This document shows positions 27,106 through 34,625 of a DNA stretch of 37,148 nt, piece after piece (position 1 is the first letter of the stretch; every line of letters starts with the position of its first letter). The stretch is from the IMG/VR virus record IMGVR_UViG_3300042522_000171, positions 1-37,148 of that record. One strand, 5' to 3'. Below the pieces are notes generated by a model that was not told where the DNA came from, searched no databases, and worked only from the letters and a program-made list of their open reading frames with translations. Source of the stretch: a virus. The position numbers were made by a program, and so were the translations under genes.

Positions 27106-27343
27106 TTCGTAATACGATTTGATCTAATTTTGTTTCAATCCTTATCATGTGGTCCTCCATCTTCTGAAGGGCATTGGCGAGTTCTTGACGAGGGACGTAC
27201 TTCTCTGCAAGACGGATCTCAACCCCGTCAATACGTTTGTCAATCTGATCCATGCGAGAAGTAGAACGGGAATGGACAGCAAGAACTCCACCACCAACAC
27301 CAATAAAAAGGGAGGTGACGCCTGTAATGATGGCTTCAATCAT
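27098..27343 (-). CDS. Membrane-anchored coiled-coil protein, 81 aa
   Basis: An N-terminal membrane segment (IEAIITGVTSLFIGVGGGVL, residues 2-21) is followed by a charged helix with heptad spacing (RMDQIDKRIDGVEIRLAEKY, LANALQKMEDHMIRIETKLD). It overlaps both neighbours by eight bases and lies in the lysis region. It could be an inner-membrane spanin-like or holin-associated protein; no Rz lipoprotein partner is visible. Function is inferred from layout only. Confidence 0.65.
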   Translation of the reverse strand: MIEAIITGVTSLFIGVGGGVLAVHSRSTSRMDQIDKRIDGVEIRLAEKYVPRQELANALQKMEDHMIRIETKLDQIVLRNG

Positions 27344-27887
27344 CGATCTTTCGGAATGTCATGAACCATCCGGTTCGGGGGCCGTCAGCTTCCCAGCGTG
27401 GCAACCAGTTTCGCCAGGAATATTGAACGTTCATGCCACCAGAACCGACACGGACATAACCACCGTTGACGTTATCTAGTTCACCGTACGGGTCATGGAA
27501 AACACCGTACTGACCAACGTCTCCGATGCACAACATCCAATGACCACCACCACTTGGTGCAGTTACGTGACCGTGGTGAAGGATGCCAGTGGCTACGGGA
27601 TGACCGGTTTGGAGTTCATACTGAAGAGATGCTCGTGATCCGTTCTGATAGAAGGTGGCGAGGACGCCGAAGTCACGGCATGCTTTGATTTGAGCACCGG
27701 CTTCGGTTGTGTCGCCGTATTTGAGGACAGTCTTGAGATAGGTATCGTCAGCATTACTACCTTTTAGAGCATTTGGCTTCAAGTATTTAACCGCCATAGC
27801 ACAGGTGCTGGAGAAGCACATCCTGTAGCTATGACGGGTTTGACTATCGACCTGAAGGTAGTACTGCTTCACTGGCAGCACTGTCAT
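27336..27887 (-). CDS. C39-like cysteine peptidase, probable endolysin, 183 aa
   Basis: The papain-like order is present: Cys in MCFSSTCAMAVKYL (about 24-37), His in GGGHWMLCIGDVGQY (about 114-128) followed by HDPYGE (Asp). Family C39-like peptidases in phages often cut peptide cross-links. It comes just after a holin-like gene, so an endolysin role is likely and would replace the T7 amidase, which is not seen. No signal sequence is present, so release would depend on the holin. The product could instead be a virion peptidase. Confidence 0.75.
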   Translation of the reverse strand: MTVLPVKQYYLQVDSQTRHSYRMCFSSTCAMAVKYLKPNALKGSNADDTYLKTVLKYGDTTEAGAQIKACRDFGVLATFYQNGSRASLQYELQTGHPVATGILHHGHVTAPSGGGHWMLCIGDVGQYGVFHDPYGELDNVNGGYVRVGSGGMNVQYSWRNWLPRWEADGPRTGWFMTFRKIDD

Positions 27888-27890
27888 GAC

Positions 27891-28094
27891 TCAGCCCTTC
27901 AGGATGTCTTTAATGCGGGCGATCTTGTCATCCTCCTTACGGAAGATCTTGAAATAGTTAGCAGCCGAAGTCAGGGCTTGCACTACACCGTTAGCCTTGT
28001 AACGCTTGGAAGAACCGAGGTATTCCGAAGCAAGGAAAAGCACAAAAAAAGCCAAGGCCTCAATCGAGACCTTGACGCCGAAGATGGTAAGCAT
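27891..28094 (-). CDS. Holin-like small membrane protein, 67 aa
   Basis: The protein has one clear membrane helix (VSIEALAFFVLFLASEYLG, about 9-27) and a basic, soluble C-terminal helix (FRKEDDKIARIKDIL). Size and neighbourhood (three bases before the peptidase) fit a single-span holin. The Phe codons in the helix form the T-run of a terminator-like hairpin within the gene. Confidence 0.7.
   Translation of the reverse strand: MLTIFGVKVSIEALAFFVLFLASEYLGSSKRYKANGVVQALTSAANYFKIFRKEDDKIARIKDILKG
28044..28074 (-). terminator. Terminator-like hairpin inside the holin gene
   Basis: On the minus strand CAAGGTCTC, loop GATT and GAGGCCTTG (one G-U pair) are followed by GC and seven T. It covers codons 7-16 of the holin-like gene, so the T-run comes from TTT TTT Phe codons. 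Its core matches that of the terminator at 18394-18413 (CTCGATTGAGG). It may be a working regulatory terminator or chance within codons. Confidence 0.5.
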
Positions 28095-28123
28095 TGTTTT
28101 AAGTCAACTTATAGTTAGGGAAA

Positions 28124-28342
28124 TTAGCCCTCAACAGGAGGCTCAGGTTCGGGCACAGGAGGCGGAGGAGGTGCAACATAAGTGCCGTCCTCTTGCTTGA
28201 TCCAGTTCTGCTCTACCTCGTCAGGGCACGGCTCAAATTGAGCTGCGATTTCAGGGGTGAAGCACTCCTCAATGGAAACTCCGATGGGAGGAACAAATAC
28301 CTCGATCACAATATTTGTAGTGGTAAGACGTGCGTATTTCAT
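28124..28342 (-). CDS. Small tail-associated protein, 72 aa
   Basis: The product runs MKYARLTTTNIVIEVFVPP, then EECFTPEIAAQFEPCPDEVE, NWIKQEDGTY and a Pro/Glu tail (PPPPPVPEPEPPVEG). Small proteins of this pattern with a Pro-rich end often follow phage tail fibre genes and may be fibre-associated or assembly proteins. ATG 28342 has GGTGA upstream; an ATG four codons earlier is possible. Confidence 0.65.
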   Translation of the reverse strand: MKYARLTTTNIVIEVFVPPIGVSIEECFTPEIAAQFEPCPDEVEQNWIKQEDGTYVAPPPPPVPEPEPPVEG

Positions 28343-28347
28343 AGGGA

Positions 28348-29193
28348 TCACCATTCGACTGCTACAGCACCTTTGGCGCCATTTGCGCTGCTTGAACTGT
28401 TATTTGTACCACCTGCACCAACGGTAACGGTTATTGAGGTGCCAGGAGTAAGGCCTGTAATTGTGCGGATCGCGAATCCGCCTCCTGCACCAGCACTTCC
28501 AGAGGGTTGGCTAGCTCCAGCGCCACCACCGGGCCATGCTCCTCGCTGGCCAATGGCATTGATACCAGCACCGCCACCACCGTTGATGGGGCCTACTCCC
28601 GTTGCACCCCCACCACCACAGCCAAGATAATCAAGAGGAAGCCCCGCAAAAGCTCCACTAGCCACTCGTGGTGCAATGTTTGTATTACTTGACGAGGCCC
28701 CAGCCCCAACTATACCGTTACCACCCGCGATACCGACACCAGGTCCAGCGCCTCCGCCAGCGTTCCCATCACCGCCCGCAGAGTTATTACTAGATCCAGC
28801 TCCTCCAGGACCAAAAAGCCCTGCAACACCACCACCGCCACATACATTGGAGCTGTTAGCTCCGCCAGAACCACCAGATGTGTTGGTATCACCTCCACTT
28901 CCGCTTCCTCCAGATGTGGGACTCCAGGGATTGGAATCTCCTCCCTGGCCCCCTGTGGCAGATACATAAGCCCCAAAAGAGGAAGTGCCGCCAGAGTTAC
29001 CAAAACTATTACTTGCGTAAGAACCTCCACCACCACCAAAGACTCGTGCGCGGACAGAAGTAACGCCAGCTGGCACAATAAAAGTACCACTGTTGACGTA
29101 AAGGGCCACTTGACCCGTGCCGAACATGTCCATAGCAGCAATGGAGCTCGGCATAACACTGCCACTAGCAGTTGTTGAAATAGAACGTCCCAT
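28348..29193 (-). CDS. Glycine-rich tail adhesin, 281 aa
   Basis: After a short N-terminus comes VNSGTFIVPAGVTSVRARVF, a beta strand typical of the start of Gly-rich tail tip domains, then about 200 residues of Gly/Ser/Asn-rich sequence with GGGG and GGSGG blocks (about 54-240). The end is a beta-rich GLTPGTSITVTVGAGGTN. Comparable proteins at phage fibre tips use packed polyglycine helices for receptor contact. It likely helps fix host range. The DNA has many short GGT/GGA-type repeats that favour recombination. Confidence 0.8.
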   Translation of the reverse strand: MGRSISTTASGSVMPSSIAAMDMFGTGQVALYVNSGTFIVPAGVTSVRARVFGGGGGSYASNSFGNSGGTSSFGAYVSATGGQGGDSNPWSPTSGGSGSGGDTNTSGGSGGANSSNVCGGGGVAGLFGPGGAGSSNNSAGGDGNAGGGAGPGVGIAGGNGIVGAGASSSNTNIAPRVASGAFAGLPLDYLGCGGGGATGVGPINGGGGAGINAIGQRGAWPGGGAGASQPSGSAGAGGGFAIRTITGLTPGTSITVTVGAGGTNNSSSSANGAKGAVAVEW

Positions 29194-29195
29194 AA

Positions 29196-29507
29196 TCAGG
29201 CCTCATAACCGTAAACATTGACAGAAGCTGTAGCTGCACTTACGTATACCACTACACGCTCACCAGCTTGAGCAACAATCCCCGTGCGCTCAAGAACACC
29301 GTTGGCTGGGATCGATGCGTCATACTCAATCCACTCCGAATCCGTGGGTGATCCGCTAGATGCAACTGCTACTCGTGCTGTAATAGGACTACCGCTACGA
29401 TTGCAGATGTTGACCGTGAAGGCTGCAGTGGTTACCGCAGGGACCGTGTAGACCGTAGTGTTAGTTGTTGCTGATGGGCTCGATTGCCCTAAGATTCCAG
29501 ATGCCAT
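29196..29507 (-). CDS. Small beta-sandwich virion protein, 103 aa
   Basis: The protein is rich in Ala, Thr, Ser and Val with alternating hydrophobic residues (TVYTVPAVTTAAFTVNICNR, ARVAVASSGSPTDSEWIEYD), a pattern of the small beta-sandwich proteins found near phage tail fibres. It is two bases from the adhesin gene and 22 from the fibre gene. A fibre-associated or decoration role is inferred. Confidence 0.7.
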   Translation of the reverse strand: MASGILGQSSPSATTNTTVYTVPAVTTAAFTVNICNRSGSPITARVAVASSGSPTDSEWIEYDASIPANGVLERTGIVAQAGERVVVYVSAATASVNVYGYEA

Positions 29508-29529
29508 ATATTTGTTGAATCAGGATAAG

Positions 29530-30546
29530 TTAGAAGCTAGAAAAGAAGTAACTTTGTGCAAGTGTCGCGTACTTAGCCATATCTGCCTTTGACTGGAGGT
29601 TAGCAGTAGCGTTTGCTTGAGTCAGATATGTGCTGCTGGCATTAGCAGTTGTCAAATACGACGACATGCCCGACAGTGGCTGATATGTGCTGGTTGCATT
29701 AGCCTGAGTCAGGTACGTAGAAGACGCTGTTGCAATCCTCAAGTAACGCGTCTCTGGGTCATTGGGGAAGTACTGCACCCAGTTCCATGTTGAACCAGGC
29801 GTCGAGTACACAATCCGAACGCTGAGACCAGAGCTGCCAACAAAACCTGCGGGTCTACCAGCAAGTGGGGTAAAATTCTCAATACCAGTTGAATTTACAA
29901 CTTCTACAGCGTCATTATTGGCCGGAGAAGCCGGAATAGCGGCTACATTAGCAACAAGATCGTACAGGATTGCATCTGCAACAGCAGCGTAGAGCTGATC
30001 TACTCTGCTATTTGTACTGTTGGACAGGTTAAGAGAGCTTGTTGCAGTGCTTGAGGCCGTGTTAGCGGTTGTAACGGCGTTTGCGGCACTGGTAGTTGCT
30101 GAATTGGCTGTTGTTACTGCACCATTTGCTGTTGCTACAGCACTATTTGCCGTGCTAATTGCAGTATTAGAGTTTGCAAGGGCCGTAGAGGCCGTGGCAT
30201 TTGCAATGTTAATTGTTGCAAGGGATGCAGAAGCATTATTATTGGACTCCTGCGTTACATAGAGGTTCTGAGTGAAGTTATCATTCAGATCCTGTGAACG
30301 AATGGCAGAGCCGGGATAGAAGGTAGCTGAAAGAGTTGAGTCATTCGTCTCCCTGTAGATCCGAACAGCAACACCATTAGCAGGTGCTGTGTTGAATTGA
30401 ACAGTTGTAGCGTTGGCTAGGGTGTATGCAGTTGTAGGAGTACCGTTCAAGGAAACCTTGATGTCGGTTGTCTCAAGATATGGAAAGGTAAAAGAAAAGA
30501 GAACGGTAGAACCGTTCCCTGTGTAGGTATTCTGAGTGATGGCCAT
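29530..30546 (-). CDS. Tail fibre protein (T7 gp17-like N-terminal domain), 338 aa
   Basis: The first 150 residues match the T7 fibre anchor domain: TYTGNGSTVLFSFTFPYLE, IKVSLNG, AVRIYRETNDSTLSATFYPG and IRSQDLNDNFTQNLYVTQES. Residues about 105-185 form a long Ala/Thr/Ser-rich helix made of TANSA-like repeats, the likely trimeric shaft. The C-terminal part has repeats of STYLTQANAT. The fibre is shorter than T7 gp17 (553) and the tip is probably supplied by the next genes. Confidence 0.92.
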   Translation of the reverse strand: MAITQNTYTGNGSTVLFSFTFPYLETTDIKVSLNGTPTTAYTLANATTVQFNTAPANGVAVRIYRETNDSTLSATFYPGSAIRSQDLNDNFTQNLYVTQESNNNASASLATINIANATASTALANSNTAISTANSAVATANGAVTTANSATTSAANAVTTANTASSTATSSLNLSNSTNSRVDQLYAAVADAILYDLVANVAAIPASPANNDAVEVVNSTGIENFTPLAGRPAGFVGSSGLSVRIVYSTPGSTWNWVQYFPNDPETRYLRIATASSTYLTQANATSTYQPLSGMSSYLTTANASSTYLTQANATANLQSKADMAKYATLAQSYFFSSF

Positions 30547-30551
30547 CTGTA

Positions 30552-33500
30552 CTACTTACCGTGAATTGGTTTAAGTATGCGTTGTTCCAGCTGGTTGGCA
30601 TCGTCGTACCGGCCACGCTTGCGCATATTTGCCAAAGCGTTGTCGACTGCTGTACGTTGAATTAGACCCGCAGCTTGTGTGTCTTGAGAAAGCTGTGTCC
30701 ACGCAATGGACTTTGCTTCTCGGAAGATGCGGTCAATTTCTTCGTTGTGAAGGTAGGTACTAGGATCACGAGGTTTACCAGCATCCCGATCAGCTTCCAT
30801 AACCTGGATAGAATCCAAGATCTGGCGATTTGTGAATAGCTTTTCTAGCTTGGCCTCAATGTTTTGTTGACCAATAAGGTACTGCCACTTACTACGAAGG
30901 GGACCTGGGACCTTTCCGGACTCTGGGTTTGTATTAACTGAAACTCGTACATCGTACAAGGAACGCCACAGGAGTTCACGAGTCGGTGTAGGGCCTAGGT
31001 TGATCTGGAAAGGCATCACTGCATTCCAAGTGCGAGTTCCCCAGTCGTACATCTTGAGCGGCTGACCATTAAGTACATCGTACTTGTAGGGTAGTTCTGC
31101 CAACTCACCTGCCCACAGGTTTCGGTTTTTAATCGAATCCCTAAAGCCAGACTCCAATTCCCTCATACCGGGGTTGAAGTACTTACCGATTTCATTCCGC
31201 ATGGAAGACATCGGCACGTAGCTATTGACAATACCTGCTGCAACCGTACCAAGTTTATCGGCATCTCTAGCTCCAAGTACTTCTGAAAGCTGAGATAGAC
31301 CAAACATGAACGATTTATTGGTGATGTTGGCTTGAAGCAGATACCAAGCCTGACCAATCATCTTCTCAGTGAAACTGTCACCCATCTGCATCTGTGTATC
31401 GCCTACGTCAGCAACAAATGCAAGGAAGGAGTTAAACGGTTCAAGTGAGTCGTAGCTGACGTACTTGTCTCCGATTAGAATGGACCGAGGAACCCATCCT
31501 TGCTGCATACGTGCATCACGCAGGGTCTTGTCCTCGGGTCCATTGCCAGTCAGACGGCCAGACATATACAGTCCAACAGCACTGAAGATAACCGCAGCAC
31601 CCATCGCTTCACGACCGGCAATCAGTGCCTTGGCTGCTTCATGCTCATCAACGGTGGTAATGCCGTACTTCATCAGGTCAGGGTGACCAGTAGGAAGCTT
31701 CTTGATGTCAGATACTTCCGAGATGTACTTGTTAATGAATGGGACGTGCTTACCGGTCAGCTCAAGTGCGTTATAGCCGGTTCTGGTAAACATCATGAAC
31801 GGCTTTGTGAACGGGTGTGCAGCGAATGCTTGTTCAAGACGCTCAACCAGTTGAGGAATATCCTTGGTCATGGAGACTTCAGATGCAGCGTACTTAGCAA
31901 GCTGATCCGTCAGCATCCCATTCTGATCAAAGATTTCGTCAGTAAATGCAGCCTCGTAACGTTGTACAAGATCAGGTAACGCTGAATCATCAACAATCCG
32001 ACCAGAGTCAGCTAGAGAGTCATAGGCTTTGTGATAGGCCAGTTCTCGAAGCCGTGCTCGACCAATCATGTGGTGGAATGCCATGTCAGTAGCAGACATG
32101 ACCTTGGAACTCCACGTCAGGATCGGGTTATGGTTCAGGTTCCGGAGCATATTTGCCCAACCATATACAGCTTGGTGGGCATCAGACCCTCTGCTATGAA
32201 CCCACTCACCTAACGCAGCCCAATCATTATCAGATTGAGTACGAGTGTAGTTTGTGGCAACGGTATTCAGGTCGGGAAGTTCATTGCCACCGAAGTTCGA
32301 CTTGAGCTGAGCACTGAAGATCTTGCTAGCGTCAGTCACACTTTCCATCATTCCATTCATGGCTGCCCATGCACCACGCATGGATCGTTTATCACCACGG
32401 ATGCTTGCACCGATAGCCGTTTGAACGGGCCTGAGGAATGTGGCTAGACCTGTACCAAAGGCAGCTCGCACCGGTGTTTTGGGACCCGAGATAGTGCTGT
32501 GGATGATCAGGCTACCCAGCTCCTCACGGATTGCACCTTGTTGACGTGCATTACCATCTTTGAATCCCATCAGCTTGTTGCTGAAGAATGTGTCAAGATC
32601 TTGCCAAGTTGACAGCTTGTCGTTCGTAGAGAACGCATCAGTAATCAGTTTTAGAAGATCATCGGTAGGATCAGAAGCAATCGCCTCTTTAATCAGTTCA
32701 GTGACGTTTCGCTGACCATCAGCCGTCTCAGCAAGGCGCTGTTGAATCTCTACCTTGGTAGGAGGTTTGATTGCGGACTCACCGTTGAGATACTTCAGAT
32801 TGCTAAGAGCAGTACTACGTAGGTAGCGGCTTTGTTTCAAGCCAATACCGATGGCGGTATACCGATCCAGAATCTGATCAAGTGTCCCATCTTTTGCAAG
32901 AGGATCCACATGGTCCATGATCGACTTCTGTGCTCGTGCGAAGTCACGGATTTCCCGATTCAATACCGATGTCAGTACAGCAGACTTCAGGTGATCAACA
33001 TCGGAGTAGTAATTAAAACCTTCGTAGGTGTTGGTGTTGTTGGAAAAGAGGTTCTGGAACTCGTCCTCACTCATGGACGCAATCGTTTTTCGTCCAGCAA
33101 GAACTTCATTGAACTCTTGCATTACCTGTGGAGCAAGCGTATCAATAGACTTCCGACTTGCTCGTAGCTCTTCAACAGCTTGACGAAACGCGGGGTCACG
33201 ATCAACCCGGAGCATGTACTCCTCTTGGGTAATCGGAGCACCACCGGTGGTCTTGTTGATCCGCTCTAACTCGTTCTTGGTGATGAAGTTGACAGGAGTA
33301 CCGTCAAGTTCAGACCATCGAGTGGATTGGAGGTGGGTGCTCTCAAGTGTATCTACAATCGACTTAGTGGTGCTTGTAGCACGACCCTGGTGTACATCAC
33401 CACCTTCATTAATATAAGGATCAAACCCTCGTTCACCGTTTGGATCCTGTTGGATTCGATTTACAGCTACATCAGTCTCGTTAGCATCTTGAGACATTTG

Positions 33501-34619
33501 ACGCTTGAGTGCGGGATTGGTTTCATCACCCCATTCAAGACCAGCACGACTGGCATACGCCTGTTTAGAGACATATTGCTCCTCAGCAGTCATCGATTGC
33601 CAAGGTTTATTCAGTGTTGGATCTTTCGTAAATGCTTGTTCGACTTCACGCTGAGCACCTGCAGTTACCTTGAGATCTAATTGCTTCTCAGATACCTCAC
33701 GCATACGGCTGAAGAAGCCATCATTCTCGTGTTGAACAACAGGACCAGTAGTCTGCTGTACAGGTTTAGTGCTAGGCATGGTTCGACCAGCAGCACGGAT
33801 CAATGCGCCGGCACCACTTGCTGCAATGTCAACCACAGCACCCGCTCCGAAGCCCTCGAACATGTTGTAGAGGGATCGCTGTGCCGGGGACATCTGCTCA
33901 TGAGTAGCAAATGGCTTGAGTGCATCTTCCCAGTCCGGGCGGATTTTGATCAGGTCTGCTGCCATGTTGGATTCAGTGGCGTAGCTAGACACAAGATCAG
34001 CAGGAGCACCGGTCACAGCACCGTGAACGATGGTCTTACCTAGGTTGCGAAGAGGCTGACCCTTAACGACTGGAGACCCTTTGGCGACGTAGTTGAGGCC
34101 TTTCCCGAGGGCGTTGCTAGTACCGGTGAGCTTCGTTGCACCTCCGGCTGCCTTTCTGGTTAGGGCCATCAGACCACCAAACTCAACAGCACCCCTCAGG
34201 AACTTACCCCAAACAGTCCGGTTGATCGGTTGATCGTCGGGATTAAAAGGAAGCCAAGCAGGACGATAGGGGCCTTCAGAGGTTTGGTAGAACCTAGGAT
34301 CAACGATTTTCTGAGGGATTGCTGCAACAGAGTTAGCTACATCCTGGAGACCACCTACAACAGCATTTGCAGCCTCTTGGGTGTTCTCCTTTACTCCAAA
34401 CTCTTGAGGAGCTTTGGTATCAAACCCTGTCTTTAGCTTTCCGTCTGGGTTGACAGCTTGCATGTTCTGGTCAAAGGTGTTCTGTTCATCTTTGACTTGC
34501 TGCTGAGCCATTCTGACGCGAGCAGCGTCTTCTTGAGCGTAGGTTTCAGCTGCTTTAACTTGCTGTTTAATTGCCTCTTCGTCCCAACCATCCTCAATGG
34601 AGTTGGTGAATGAATACAT
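30552..34619 (-). CDS. Large internal virion protein (T7 gp16-like), 1355 aa
   Basis: Size (T7 gp16: 1318) and position (between gp15-like and fibre genes) identify the inner core protein ejected into the host. Stretches such as GKFLRGAVEFGGLMALTRKA (about 143-162), FGTGLATFLRPVQTAIGASI and VIFSAVGLYMSGRLTGNG match the largely helical cyanopodovirus gp16 pattern. T7 gp16 begins with a lytic transglycosylase domain; none is seen here. The N-terminus is Gln/Glu-rich and helical. The stop lies five bases before the fibre ATG. Confidence 0.88.
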   Translation of the reverse strand: MYSFTNSIEDGWDEEAIKQQVKAAETYAQEDAARVRMAQQQVKDEQNTFDQNMQAVNPDGKLKTGFDTKAPQEFGVKENTQEAANAVVGGLQDVANSVAAIPQKIVDPRFYQTSEGPYRPAWLPFNPDDQPINRTVWGKFLRGAVEFGGLMALTRKAAGGATKLTGTSNALGKGLNYVAKGSPVVKGQPLRNLGKTIVHGAVTGAPADLVSSYATESNMAADLIKIRPDWEDALKPFATHEQMSPAQRSLYNMFEGFGAGAVVDIAASGAGALIRAAGRTMPSTKPVQQTTGPVVQHENDGFFSRMREVSEKQLDLKVTAGAQREVEQAFTKDPTLNKPWQSMTAEEQYVSKQAYASRAGLEWGDETNPALKRQMSQDANETDVAVNRIQQDPNGERGFDPYINEGGDVHQGRATSTTKSIVDTLESTHLQSTRWSELDGTPVNFITKNELERINKTTGGAPITQEEYMLRVDRDPAFRQAVEELRASRKSIDTLAPQVMQEFNEVLAGRKTIASMSEDEFQNLFSNNTNTYEGFNYYSDVDHLKSAVLTSVLNREIRDFARAQKSIMDHVDPLAKDGTLDQILDRYTAIGIGLKQSRYLRSTALSNLKYLNGESAIKPPTKVEIQQRLAETADGQRNVTELIKEAIASDPTDDLLKLITDAFSTNDKLSTWQDLDTFFSNKLMGFKDGNARQQGAIREELGSLIIHSTISGPKTPVRAAFGTGLATFLRPVQTAIGASIRGDKRSMRGAWAAMNGMMESVTDASKIFSAQLKSNFGGNELPDLNTVATNYTRTQSDNDWAALGEWVHSRGSDAHQAVYGWANMLRNLNHNPILTWSSKVMSATDMAFHHMIGRARLRELAYHKAYDSLADSGRIVDDSALPDLVQRYEAAFTDEIFDQNGMLTDQLAKYAASEVSMTKDIPQLVERLEQAFAAHPFTKPFMMFTRTGYNALELTGKHVPFINKYISEVSDIKKLPTGHPDLMKYGITTVDEHEAAKALIAGREAMGAAVIFSAVGLYMSGRLTGNGPEDKTLRDARMQQGWVPRSILIGDKYVSYDSLEPFNSFLAFVADVGDTQMQMGDSFTEKMIGQAWYLLQANITNKSFMFGLSQLSEVLGARDADKLGTVAAGIVNSYVPMSSMRNEIGKYFNPGMRELESGFRDSIKNRNLWAGELAELPYKYDVLNGQPLKMYDWGTRTWNAVMPFQINLGPTPTRELLWRSLYDVRVSVNTNPESGKVPGPLRSKWQYLIGQQNIEAKLEKLFTNRQILDSIQVMEADRDAGKPRDPSTYLHNEEIDRIFREAKSIAWTQLSQDTQAAGLIQRTAVDNALANMRKRGRYDDANQLEQRILKPIHGK

Positions 34620-34625
34620 AGTTCT

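Noticed and set aside
28348-29193. Repetitive plus-strand Pro-rich frames and possible CRISPR-like repeats
   Set aside because: The repeats are irregular Gly codons of the adhesin; there are no constant repeats with unique spacers. No CRISPR array is seen anywhere in the window.
31500-31979. Plus-strand frame of 159 codons opposite the gp16-like gene
   Set aside because: It is a shadow of the large minus-strand gene and has no recognisable motif.
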